A program made the position numbers and the translations under genes. The notes beneath the pieces were generated by a model. The model was not told the origin of the DNA. It did no database searches and worked only from the letters and a program-made list of their open reading frames with translations. This document shows positions 1 through 8,585 of a stretch of 64,000 bases of DNA, in pieces. The stretch comes from Methylococcus sp. EFPC2 (lineage in GTDB: Bacteria > Pseudomonadota > Gammaproteobacteria > Methylococcales > Methylococcaceae), in assembly GCF_016925495.1 (NCBI RefSeq), contig NZ_CP070491.1, forward strand, positions 1,798,001 to 1,862,000. The letters are read 5' to 3'. The stretch's first letter is position 1; each line of letters opens with the position of its first letter.

Positions 1-97
1 CATGCATTATCCGAAACGCCTAGATTTGTCCAAGGCTGTCAGAGGACGGGAAAAGGCAAAATTCCTTACCGATATTCTGGGCGAGGGGAATTCATGA
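1..97 (+). CDS. 3' end of a prophage gene entering from upstream
   Basis: The second reading frame is open from the window edge to a TGA at 95-97, giving about 31 C-terminal residues rich in Lys, Arg and Asp and ending in GEGNS. The stop overlaps the next start in an ATGA arrangement, the pattern seen along this whole phage gene chain. An ATG lies at base 2, but the gene most likely begins outside the window. The product cannot be named from this fragment. Confidence 0.5.
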   Translation, partial: MHYPKRLDLSKAVRGREKAKFLTDILGEGNS

Positions 98-333
98 GCG
101 GCAAATGGAGCTTTCACACAGACACCCCGGAAGCCTTATGGGCGGTGGACGAGGACGGCGGCGAGGGGATTATCGATTACGCGCTGTCTCGCGGCATGGA
201 TGAAGCCGTAGACCTGTTCCGCGACTGGTTGAAGGCGCGATGCCTGGAACGCCAGCGCGAGCGGGAAACCGCGTGGCGGCGGCAGAAATTTCGAGTGGTG
301 GCGGGGGGCAGACCGCAAACAGGCCATGACTGA
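94..333 (+). CDS. small prophage protein, function unknown (79 aa)
   Basis: The gene is preceded by a good ribosome site (GAGGGG, 5-6 nt before ATG) and overlaps the stop of the preceding gene by 4 nt, so translational coupling is likely. The protein is acidic in its first half and strongly basic in its second half, with an Arg-rich stretch around residues 47-66. No signal peptide, membrane segment or recognisable domain is visible. Its place in a tight chain of small genes suggests a phage structural or morphogenesis accessory. I do not recognise a family. Confidence 0.55.
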   Translation: MSGKWSFHTDTPEALWAVDEDGGEGIIDYALSRGMDEAVDLFRDWLKARCLERQRERETAWRRQKFRVVAGGRPQTGHD

Positions 334-363
334 TTGAAACATCAACTTGCGGAACAATAACCC

Positions 364-753
364 ATGGCATTCAAAAAAGGACAATCCGGCAACCCGGCCG
401 GCAGACCACCAGGAACAACGCTGGCGGGCCGACTGCGCGAGGCGGTAGGAAAGGACTTCGACGGCATCGTGGAGGCGCTTGTGACCCTCGCAAAATCCGG
501 CGACACCCAAGCGGCAAGCCTGCTGTTATCGCGTGTCGTGCCGGCAGTGAAGCCGATTCAGGAACCCGTCAAGGTGCCGATGGTAGGCGCTACGCTGACC
601 GAAAAGGCTTGCGCCATCCTGGAGGCTGTAGCAGCCGGCGAACTGGCACCCGCCGATGCCAAGGCCTTGCTCGATGGCATCGGGCAAGTGGCCAAGATCA
701 CCGAAATTGATGAACTGACCAAACGTATCGACGCCCTGGAGGCGAAAGCATGA
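364..753 (+). CDS. DUF5681-like phage protein (129 aa)
   Basis: The N-terminus reads FKKGQSGNPAGRPPGT. This is the hallmark of DUF5681-type proteins, small DNA-associated proteins often found beside phage packaging genes. The rest is Ala- and Leu-rich helix and ends in a likely coiled coil (residues about 105-127). The stop overlaps the next ATG by 4 nt. A packaging or head-assembly role is an inference from genome position in related phages, not shown by a catalytic motif here. Confidence 0.6.
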   Translation: MAFKKGQSGNPAGRPPGTTLAGRLREAVGKDFDGIVEALVTLAKSGDTQAASLLLSRVVPAVKPIQEPVKVPMVGATLTEKACAILEAVAAGELAPADAKALLDGIGQVAKITEIDELTKRIDALEAKA

Positions 754-956
754 ATATCAAGCAGCGAATTGCGAGCCTGGAAGCGGACGCCAACAAGACA
801 GAATGGTATTCCCCGGTGGAAGACCTACCCCCGAAGCTGACCCAAGACGAATGGCTTGCCCACTTCGTCCGGGGTGAGCGCATCGACCGGCCGGACTTTT
901 ACGCATGGCTGGAAAGAACCGAGCACCATCAAGCCGAGAGGATTGCAAACCGATGA
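750..956 (+). CDS. small prophage protein, function unknown (68 aa)
   Basis: Starts inside the stop of the preceding gene (ATGA). It encodes a short soluble protein with N-terminus MNIKQRIASLEAD, which resembles the N-terminus of the next gene's product (MTSIHSRIKSLEQ). The two may be paralogous short coiled-coil proteins. No known domain was recognised. Confidence 0.5.
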   Translation: MNIKQRIASLEADANKTEWYSPVEDLPPKLTQDEWLAHFVRGERIDRPDFYAWLERTEHHQAERIANR

Positions 957-1135
957 CCAGCATTCACAGCCGCATCAAGTCCTTGGAGCAACGCCACGGG
1001 AACACTGAGTCGCTGCGCGTGGCCATTACCCGATTCAGCGCGGACGCGGAATTACCGCCTCCCGTCGAACAGCACTGCGTGAGCGTGACTTTCGTCAAGG
1101 CTGGACAATTTACCGACCCAAACCAGAGGATATGA
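953..1135 (+). CDS. small prophage protein, function unknown (60 aa)
   Basis: I chose the ATG at 953, which overlaps the upstream TGA at 954-956. An earlier in-frame start at 905 would lie deep in the preceding gene. The first residues form a short amphipathic helix (IHSRIKSLEQR) like that of the preceding protein; the remainder is an undistinguished acidic tail. The stop overlaps the next ATG (ATGA at 1132-1135). Confidence 0.5.
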   Translation: MTSIHSRIKSLEQRHGNTESLRVAITRFSADAELPPPVEQHCVSVTFVKAGQFTDPNQRI

Positions 1136-1497
1136 AAATGCCCTTATACACAATTCACGACTTTTCCACGCCCGTTCAAGCCTTCGGCCTGGCGGACAGG
1201 GCGCGGCGGCGGATGGCCGATCAGCAAATGCTGAACGCAAACCAGCAGACTCAAACGGCCGAGCAAGCCAAGCCCAATGAGTGGGACCGTTTCGCCCAGG
1301 CGCTCGGCGGTATCGCGGCTCCCGGTCATCTGGCGCGGTCGATACAGTCGGGGGATCCGTTGGGCGCCATGATGAGCGTCAAGGCCATAAACGACTGGAC
1401 GAAGTCGCTACAGCCTGGCGGCACGATGGCTCCCGAAGCCCTGAACCGGGGGATTGCTAAAACCGACTGGAACCCGTTCCCGAAATTCCAGTGGTAG
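1132..1497 (+). CDS. prophage protein, function unknown (121 aa)
   Basis: Translationally coupled to the preceding gene through an ATGA overlap. The product has a Gln/Asn-rich helical N-terminal half and a Gly-rich C-terminal half, without Cys, signal peptide or membrane segments. Composition and position directly before a virion-like protein suggest a tail or internal virion component. That is inference only. Confidence 0.5.
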   Translation: MKMPLYTIHDFSTPVQAFGLADRARRRMADQQMLNANQQTQTAEQAKPNEWDRFAQALGGIAAPGHLARSIQSGDPLGAMMSVKAINDWTKSLQPGGTMAPEALNRGIAKTDWNPFPKFQW

Positions 1498-1586
1498 CGG
1501 GAAAATACGACCATTTTGCTTCGAGGAATGAGGTCTGTATGTTCAACCTGAAAATACGTTTTCAACACGAAAGCAGGAGATAAATT

Positions 1587-2465
1587 ATGGGCGGTGGAAG
1601 CGCACCAAAACAGCCCGATCCATATGCTACGGCGGCGGCGCAGGGCCAATGGAACCAGAAGACCGCGCTTTACAACAAGCAGTTGAACGCGGACAACGTG
1701 AGCGGCCCCCTGGGAGGCATCACGCAACGGAACATCGGCACGGCTGCCAATCCGCAATGGCAAATCAACCAAACGTTGAACCCGCAGATTCAACGGCAGC
1801 TCGACACCACGTTAGCCAACAACAACGCGTTGACCGACATCGCCGCCAGTCGCACCGGTGCGGTCAAGGACGCCTTCAGCAAGGGGCTAGGCTGGGATTC
1901 ATTCGAGAACCCGCAGGCCAGCGAGGCATCCCGCCAGCAGACCATAGACGCGCTCTATGGCCAGGCGAAAAGCCGGCTGGACCCGCAATTCGCACAGGAC
2001 CAGAACGCGCTTGAAACCAAGTTGGCCAATCAGGGCATCATGCAAGGCTCTGACGCCTACAAGACGGCCCTGGACAACTTCGGCCGGACGCGGAATGACG
2101 CCTACTCGACCGCGCTTAACAACGCCATCCAGGCCGGCGGACAGGAGCAATCCCGCCTGTTCGACTTAGGGATGAGCAAGCGCAACTCGCAGATTCAGGA
2201 CGCGCTGACCGAACGCAACATGGCGGCCGGCGACATCCAACTTCTGCAAAGCCTGGCGCCGTTGCAATTGCCGGATTTCGCGGCGATGGGCGGAAGCGCC
2301 GGAAACTCGCAGTCGCAAATGGGCAATGTGGATATTGCCGGGCAAATTCAACAGAACTACGAGGCAGGCGTGGCTAAGGCGAACGCACAGACCGCGACGA
2401 GGAACCAAGCACTAAGCACGGGCGCCGCCACGGCCGCGACAATCGGGGCGGCCGTAATCCTATGA
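1587..2465 (+). CDS. probable phage virion/DNA-ejection type protein (292 aa)
   Basis: Start chosen at the ATG after a clear ribosome site (CAGGAG at about 1573-1578). The protein is Gln-, Asn- and Ala-rich, begins MGGGSAPKQPDPYATAAAQG and has long helical stretches. The N-terminal GGG..P.PDP segment followed by glutamine-rich helix is typical of internal or ejection proteins of short-tailed phages. The last 25 residues are Ala/Thr-rich and hydrophobic, possibly a membrane-active tail. This is the last recognisable phage gene before host sequence. The role is inferred from composition and neighbourhood. Confidence 0.5.
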   Translation: MGGGSAPKQPDPYATAAAQGQWNQKTALYNKQLNADNVSGPLGGITQRNIGTAANPQWQINQTLNPQIQRQLDTTLANNNALTDIAASRTGAVKDAFSKGLGWDSFENPQASEASRQQTIDALYGQAKSRLDPQFAQDQNALETKLANQGIMQGSDAYKTALDNFGRTRNDAYSTALNNAIQAGGQEQSRLFDLGMSKRNSQIQDALTERNMAAGDIQLLQSLAPLQLPDFAAMGGSAGNSQSQMGNVDIAGQIQQNYEAGVAKANAQTATRNQALSTGAATAATIGAAVIL

Positions 2466-2614
2466 TCGGCGGAAAACTTCCGCACCACACACCCGCCCGC
2501 CGTGGCGTTTTTTGTTACGCTGAAATCACTTTTTTTCATATTGTGCTGACATTTTGCTGACATAAATTTTTCGTCTATTTTTTCTCCTTAGTTTTCATAT
2601 TCTTAGGAGGATTT
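2466..2614 (+). other. AT-rich junction between prophage and cbpA
   Basis: About 150 bp without a gene. It contains long T-runs, unusual in this GC-rich window, and a direct repeat TGCTGACAT at 2544-2552 and 2555-2563 (11-bp period). A weak hairpin followed by T6 sits near 2500-2512 and could end the phage transcript. The prophage boundary or the cbpA promoter probably lies here. I could not identify an attachment-site core, because the other prophage end is outside the window. Confidence 0.35.
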
Positions 2615-3553
<939 letters not shown>

Positions 3554-3556
3554 GCC

Positions 3557-3883
3557 ATGCACGTCGAACACTCCGAAGACTTCTGGCTGCACGAGCATTA
3601 CGAATTTTCGATGCCCGAACTGGCCCAGCTGACCGGCCTGTCGGAAGCGGAATTGCATAGCTGGGTGGACGAAGGCCTGATCACCCCACGGGATCCGGCG
3701 GCCGCCGAATGGCGCTTCGGCGCCGATCGGCTGATCACGGTGCAGCGGATTTGCCGGCTGCGCAAGGATTTCGAACTGGAACCGCAGAGCCTGGGACTGG
3801 TGCTGCAACTGCTCGAACGCATACAGTCCCTGGAGACGCAAATCCGCGAGCTTCAAGCCAAGCGGCCGCGCATCCTCCGTTAG
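3557..3883 (+). CDS. cbpM: chaperone modulator CbpM
   Basis: Small MerR-like protein that binds the J domain of CbpA and inhibits its co-chaperone and DNA-binding activities. The 108-aa product has a helix-turn-helix-like segment (LAQLTGLSEAELHSWVDEGL, about residues 22-41) and a C-terminal coiled coil, as in the family. It lies 3 nt after cbpA, the conserved pairing. The region after it (3884-3950) holds only a GC-rich hairpin-forming sequence without a T-run. Confidence 0.85.
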   Translation: MHVEHSEDFWLHEHYEFSMPELAQLTGLSEAELHSWVDEGLITPRDPAAAEWRFGADRLITVQRICRLRKDFELEPQSLGLVLQLLERIQSLETQIRELQAKRPRILR

Positions 3884-3950
3884 CATCGCGGCCGGCGGCG
3901 GCCTGGAGAGCCGCCCCCGACCCGGTCGTTCAAAGCCTAGACGGAGGGCC

Positions 3951-5069
3951 TCAGTTGCCCGCCTGCAGGTTCAGGCTGAGCTCGGTTTCGTCCCCTTTGC
4001 GGCGGATTTTCAGGCTGACTTTGTCACCCACCTCGAATTCGTCCAGGATCCCCAGCAGTTTGCCTACGCTGTCCACCGGCTTGCCGTTGACGGCCACGAT
4101 GACGTCGCCGGGTACGAAGCTGCCGTCCCGATTGACGTTGGAGCCCTTCAAGCCGGCGGCTTCGGCGGAGGAACCGGGCGTCACCCGAAGCACGATGACG
4201 CCTTCAATGCCCAGTTGGCGGCCGATGGCCTTGTTCAGGCCGTCGTCCACTTGTATGCCCAGCACCGGGCGTATGTATTTTCCGCGCGCGATCAGTTGGG
4301 GTACCACGCGGTTCACCGTGTCCACCGGTACGGCGAAGCCGACGCCCGAACTGGCTCCCGAGGGGCTATAGATCGCCGTGTTGATGCCGATCAGCCGTCC
4401 GGCCGAATCCAGCAGCGGTCCACCGGAATTGCCGGGGTTGATGGCGGCATCGGTCTGTATCAGGTGCTCGATGGTGGCGCCGTTTTCTTCGGTCAAGGAC
4501 CGGTCCAGCGCGGACACGATGCCCGTGGTGAGCGTCAGGTCGAGACCGAAAGGGTTGCCGATGGCGAGGACCTTCTGTCCGACCTTCAGGTCGTGACTGG
4601 TGCCTATGGGTAAGGGTGCGGGCGAATTGAAACCCACGCCGACCCTCAGCACCGCCAGATCATGAGCCGGGCTGGCGCCCACCAGCTTGGCCTGCAATTC
4701 ACGGCCATCGGCGAGGCGGACACGCGCCTCGGACGCGCCTTGGATGACGTGGAAATTGGTCACGACCAGGCCTTTGTCGTCCCAGATGAAACCGGTACCG
4801 GTACCTCGCGGAACGCTGAACACATTGCGGCTCCACGGATCGAGCACCTTCTCCAGGGTGCTGATATAAACCACCGCGGCTTTGGTTCTTTCGAACAGGT
4901 CTATGGTGGATTTTTCGTCGGGCGTCAGGTCTCCCCGCGGGCTGATGGCCCGCGGCGTTCCGCCGCCCGACCCCAGGGACCACGCCGGCTGAAAAATAGC
5001 GGCGAGCATCAAGAGGCCGACCACCCAAGCGCGTGACTTGGCGCAAACCCCGGAACGTGCGTTAAGCAT
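3951..5069 (-). CDS. periplasmic trypsin-like serine protease, DegS/DegQ type with one PDZ domain
   Basis: Degrades or senses misfolded envelope proteins. The 372-aa protein has an N-terminal hydrophobic segment (about 13-31) acting as signal or anchor. The protease domain shows the catalytic triad His107 (NFHV), Asp137 (AHDLAV) and Ser215 (GNSGGPL). One C-terminal PDZ domain lies at about 275-370. A single PDZ and this length fit DegS or short HtrA proteins rather than two-PDZ DegP/DegQ. Start ATG has GGAGTG a few nt upstream. It converges on cbpM and lies downstream of two small heat-shock genes on the same strand. Whether it activates an RseA-type cascade cannot be told. Confidence 0.85.
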   Translation of the reverse strand: MLNARSGVCAKSRAWVVGLLMLAAIFQPAWSLGSGGGTPRAISPRGDLTPDEKSTIDLFERTKAAVVYISTLEKVLDPWSRNVFSVPRGTGTGFIWDDKGLVVTNFHVIQGASEARVRLADGRELQAKLVGASPAHDLAVLRVGVGFNSPAPLPIGTSHDLKVGQKVLAIGNPFGLDLTLTTGIVSALDRSLTEENGATIEHLIQTDAAINPGNSGGPLLDSAGRLIGINTAIYSPSGASSGVGFAVPVDTVNRVVPQLIARGKYIRPVLGIQVDDGLNKAIGRQLGIEGVIVLRVTPGSSAEAAGLKGSNVNRDGSFVPGDVIVAVNGKPVDSVGKLLGILDEFEVGDKVSLKIRRKGDETELSLNLQAGN

Positions 5070-5213
5070 GGCTGCACTCCATGTAATGGCTGGTTAGATT
5101 CATCATGCCGCCGGCCAGGGCCCTCTCCAAGGCCCGGCCATTGGATATTTTTGCCGTCCGCCGGCAAACCAGATCGCAGGCAACTCCGTCCGATCCTGCA
5201 GGATGCGCGTCAT

Positions 5214-5256
5214 GCCGCCTGTCGTGCCCGCACCCTCGGCCGGGACGACAGGCGGC
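5214..5256. repeat. 12-bp-arm inverted repeat between protease and hsp20 genes
   Basis: Arms 5214-5225 and 5245-5256 are perfectly complementary and GC-rich, with a 19-nt loop whose ends could partly extend the stem. No T-run follows on either strand, so it is not a standard intrinsic terminator. It may stabilise or separate the hsp20 mRNA from the downstream protease gene. It occupies most of the 230-bp gap 5070-5299, in which I see no gene. Confidence 0.5.
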
Positions 5257-5299
5257 GTTGGCTCCTGAGCGACGGGCTCGCGCCCAAGCGAGCGATGAC

Positions 5300-5692
5300 T
5301 CAGCCGGTGGTGACTTCGATCTTGCGCGGCCGCGTTTCCGGGCGCTTGTGTATGCGCAGGGTGAGGACACCATCTTTCAGGGACGCCTCGATATTGCCGG
5401 TTTCCAGTTCGCTGCTCAAGGCAAAACTCCGGCGATAGCGGGTGGAGCGTACATCGGCGTACAGGGGTTTGATGTCCGCCGGCGCGTCGATATGGACTTC
5501 TCCCTCGATCACCAGGGTGTCGTTATCCACCTGGATATTCAGGCTCTCCTTGGAAACACCGGGAATGTCGGCGATCAGGGTAATGCCCTCGGCGTCCTCG
5601 CTGATATCGACCGGCGGCTGCAGGATGGGCCGGGTGTCGGCCGATTCGGCGGCGGGTTTCGGGTTTTCGACGATTTCTTTTTTCGCGACCAT
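5300..5692 (-). CDS. small heat-shock protein, Hsp20 family (130 aa)
   Basis: ATP-independent holdase that keeps unfolding proteins soluble. The alpha-crystallin domain spans about residues 33-125, with the typical core ADIPGVSKESLNIQVDNDTL and a C-terminal GVLTLRI strand. It ends in an IxV-type tail (RKIEV) used for oligomer contacts. It lies 17 bp downstream of a second hsp20 gene on the same strand, so the two are probably co-transcribed. Ribosome site GGGAGG precedes the ATG. Confidence 0.9.
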   Translation of the reverse strand: MVAKKEIVENPKPAAESADTRPILQPPVDISEDAEGITLIADIPGVSKESLNIQVDNDTLVIEGEVHIDAPADIKPLYADVRSTRYRRSFALSSELETGNIEASLKDGVLTLRIHKRPETRPRKIEVTTG

Positions 5693-5709
5693 GATGCACC
5701 TCCCGACAA

Positions 5710-6153
5710 TTACTTGATTTCGATCTGCCGCGGCCTGGAGGCCTCGCGCCGCTGCACGGCGACGTGCAGGATGCCGTCGGTATATTGGGCTACCACGCGC
5801 TCGGGATCGACGTCCTCCGGCAGGGTGATCACGCGGCGGAATTCGCCCTGGAAGCGCTCCTTGCGGTAATAGCGCGCATTTTCCGCCTCGGGCGATTTGC
5901 GCTCGCCCGAAATCGTGAGCAGGTTCTGCTGTATGGATACATCCAGGGTTTTGCTGTCGAGGCCGGCGCTGAATACATAGACATCGACTTTTTCCGGCGT
6001 GACCCCGACGTTGATGGGCGGGAATGTTCCCTTGACGACGGACCGTATAGCCGGAAGCCGCCCGCCGCGACCGAACAATTCGTCCACCTGCTGTTCCAGG
6101 CGCCTGAACTCATCGAACAGGCTACCTTCTAGATTGGTCAAGTTACCAAACAT
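5710..6153 (-). CDS. small heat-shock protein, Hsp20 family (147 aa)
   Basis: Holdase chaperone of the alpha-crystallin type. I prefer the ATG at 6153 over one 36 bp upstream because AGGAGG lies 7 nt before it (6161-6166). The product begins MFGNLTNLEGSLFDEFRRLEQ, a helical N-terminus. It continues with an alpha-crystallin domain at about 45-140 and ends with the IxI motif IEI. First gene of a two-hsp20 operon. No sigma-32 promoter could be recognised with confidence upstream. Confidence 0.9.
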   Translation of the reverse strand: MFGNLTNLEGSLFDEFRRLEQQVDELFGRGGRLPAIRSVVKGTFPPINVGVTPEKVDVYVFSAGLDSKTLDVSIQQNLLTISGERKSPEAENARYYRKERFQGEFRRVITLPEDVDPERVVAQYTDGILHVAVQRREASRPRQIEIK

Positions 6154-6281
6154 GGCGATACCTCCTATGAGTGAGTTGGGTCGAAACACGACCGATCGTC
6201 TAAGTAGTGACCGGGCGGCAGGATTTCAAGCCTCCGCTCGAATCATCCGTCCTGAGCCGGGACAACGCGCGGAATCGCCCG

Positions 6282-8318
6282 CTAACCCGGCTCTCCGATG
6301 AGCCGGCGGAATTCCGCGATGTCTCCTATAGGCGCCAGGCATTCGGTGCCGGCACAGACATAGGCCACCACGCCGCCCGTGGGGCGGCGTTCCGCCAGCG
6401 CCGGCGGCAGATCCGTTTCCCCTGCCGGGATGGCCAGACACAGGACCGGCCGGCCGGCGGCGGCTTCCTGCCAAGCGCCCAAAGCGCCCGCTTCCCCGCG
6501 CAGCACCACGAGTCTGCGCGGACGCAGCCATTCGCAGACGGCCAGCAACATCGTCCCGTGCGCGACGGGATAGCGCCGCAGTTCGGGCGTCGCGAGTCTG
6601 AGCGCCCGTGCTCCCGCATCCAGATAGGACAACTCGCCGAGGATCTGCCCCAGTCTCAACAGGGACAGCGCGGCAACGGCATTCCCCGACGACATGGATT
6701 CGTCCTGGAAGGGCTTTGCCCGGTGGATCAAGGCCTCGTGATCGTGGGCGGTGAAATAGAATCCGCCCCGTTCTCGATCCTCGAAGCGGGCCAGCAACAC
6801 GTCGGCCAGTTCGCCGGCCCAGCGGCCATGCGCGGACGACCAGCGGCATTGCAGCAATTCCAGGGCCGCGTCGATCAGGAAGGCGTAATCGTCGAGATAA
6901 GCGGAAAAGCGCCCGCGCCCGTCTTTCCAGGTCGCGCGTAGGCGGCCTTCGACCCAAAGCTCGCGGTGAAGAAAATCGAAAGCGTCCCGCGCCGCCGCGG
7001 TGAAATCCTCCCGTCCCAACACGCGGCCGGCTTGCGCCAGCCCCTTGATCATCAGGGCATTCCAGGCCGTCAGTATCTTGTCGTCCCGGCCCGGCCGCAC
7101 GCGCCGCTTGCGGACTTCAAGAAGAGCCGCCCTGGCGCGCGCCAGCCGGGTTTCGACCTCCGTCGCCGGCATTCCGAGTTTCGCGGAGGCCTCCTCCAGG
7201 CGTTCCGAGATGCGAAGATGCCAATGGCCCTCGAAATTGGGCGCCCGGTCGAGTCCATAGTGACGGGCGAACAAGGCCTCGTCGTCCGGCTCCAGAACGT
7301 TCTGCACTTCGTCGCGAGACCAGACGTAATAACGCCCCTCCTCGCCTTCCGAATCGGCGTCCAGGCTGGAATAAAAGCCGCCTTCCGGTGCCCGCATCTC
7401 GCGCAGAACCCATGCCCCCGTCTCCTCAGCGACGCGGCGGAAAAACTCATCGCCCGTCGCCTGCCAAGCCCGGGCATACAAACCCAGCAAGGGGCCGTTG
7501 TCGTAAAGCATTTTTTCGAAGTGCGGTATGGTCCATTCCGCATCGACCGAATAGCGGCAAAACCCGCCGCCCAAATGATCGTAGATTCCCCCTTCGGCCA
7601 TTTTTCTGAGGCTGAACAGCGCCTGCTCACGCGCCTGCCCGCCCTGCTCGAACAAGAACTCCAGGGCGCCGACATGGGGAAACTTGGGCGCATGGCCGAA
7701 CCCGCCATGGACCCGGTCCAAACCGGCCAGGAGTTCGCCCACGGCCGCAGCCAGCAGGGCATCGTCCGGATCCTGTGGGGAAACCTCGGTCGAAGCCAGC
7801 TCGCTCAAGGTGCCGAGCAAGGCCTCGTTGTTTTGCGCCAGCGCTTCCTTTTGCCGGCCGTACCAGTCGGCCGCCTGCTTGAGCAGCGACTCGAAGCCCG
7901 GCAGGTTATAACGGGCGGTCTTGGGGAAATAAGTGCCGGCGAAAAAAGGCGCCAGGTTATGCGGGTTGAGAAATACCGTGAGCGGCCAGCCTCCCGAGCG
8001 CCGGGACAGCAGCTGGTGCGCCAGTTGATAGGCCTTGTCGAGATCGGGCCGCTCCTCGCGGTCGACCTTGATATTGACGAACAAGGCGTTCATGACCTCG
8101 GCCGTGGCTTCGTCCTCGAAGGACTCGTGGGCCATGACATGGCACCAGTGGCAGGCCGAATAGCCGATCGAGAGCAATATGGGCTTGTCCTCCGATCTGG
8201 CTTGCTCGAGCGCCTCCGCTCCCCACGGGTACCAGTCGACGGGGTTGTGGGCGTGCTGCAGCAAATAGGGACTGGTTTCGGCGGCCAGACGGTTCGGAAC
8301 CGGACTACGGGATGCCAT
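6282..8318 (-). CDS. YyaL-type thioredoxin-domain protein (DUF255, 678 aa)
   Basis: N-terminal domain (about 8-170) is a thioredoxin-like DUF255 module with the family signature [16 protein letters not shown] and downstream DREERPDLD. The rest is an alpha/alpha-toroid resembling glycosyl hydrolases and epimerases. Homologues are widespread (YyaL in Bacillus, SPATA20 in animals), but the enzymatic activity is not settled. No signal peptide, so cytoplasmic. It sits next to chaperone genes, which may hint at a stress role; this is inference. The upstream gap contains a hairpin at 8354-8375. Confidence 0.8.
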   Translation of the reverse strand: MASRSPVPNRLAAETSPYLLQHAHNPVDWYPWGAEALEQARSEDKPILLSIGYSACHWCHVMAHESFEDEATAEVMNALFVNIKVDREERPDLDKAYQLAHQLLSRRSGGWPLTVFLNPHNLAPFFAGTYFPKTARYNLPGFESLLKQAADWYGRQKEALAQNNEALLGTLSELASTEVSPQDPDDALLAAAVGELLAGLDRVHGGFGHAPKFPHVGALEFLFEQGGQAREQALFSLRKMAEGGIYDHLGGGFCRYSVDAEWTIPHFEKMLYDNGPLLGLYARAWQATGDEFFRRVAEETGAWVLREMRAPEGGFYSSLDADSEGEEGRYYVWSRDEVQNVLEPDDEALFARHYGLDRAPNFEGHWHLRISERLEEASAKLGMPATEVETRLARARAALLEVRKRRVRPGRDDKILTAWNALMIKGLAQAGRVLGREDFTAAARDAFDFLHRELWVEGRLRATWKDGRGRFSAYLDDYAFLIDAALELLQCRWSSAHGRWAGELADVLLARFEDRERGGFYFTAHDHEALIHRAKPFQDESMSSGNAVAALSLLRLGQILGELSYLDAGARALRLATPELRRYPVAHGTMLLAVCEWLRPRRLVVLRGEAGALGAWQEAAAGRPVLCLAIPAGETDLPPALAERRPTGGVVAYVCAGTECLAPIGDIAEFRRLIGEPG

Positions 8319-8353
8319 GGAATGAATTCCCCGGGGGCAGTGGACGATGTTTG

Positions 8354-8375
8354 GGGCCGGATTGAAAACCGGCCC
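8354..8375. repeat. 7-bp-arm hairpin in a divergent promoter region
   Basis: GGGCCGG at 8354-8360 pairs with CCGGCCC at 8369-8375 around an A-rich 8-nt loop. It lies 36-57 bp upstream of the minus-strand YyaL-type gene and inside the 267-bp divergent region 8319-8585 shared with the SbmA-like gene. It could be a dyad operator or a leader hairpin. I found no convincing -35/-10 pair here. Confidence 0.35.
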
Positions 8376-8585
8376 GTTGACTATACCCGCAGCAACCGGG
8401 GGTCACCACCGCCGTGTTGCACCCTGCGGCCGTTTCATCGTCCGTCCTGGCGCCACCCGGCAAGCCACGGGCCCGGCACGCGCCGGTGCGCCGAGGCATT
8501 TGAGTCTCCCCGATTTTATCCCTACTATTGAGAACCGCATGCGCCGTTGCCCCGCGCGCGCCCAACGATAAGACCAAGAATCGAG

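Noticed and set aside
6966-8531. 521-codon plus-strand frame opposite the YyaL-type gene
   Set aside because: The minus-strand frame encodes a clear DUF255 protein; the plus frame is a composition shadow with no motifs.
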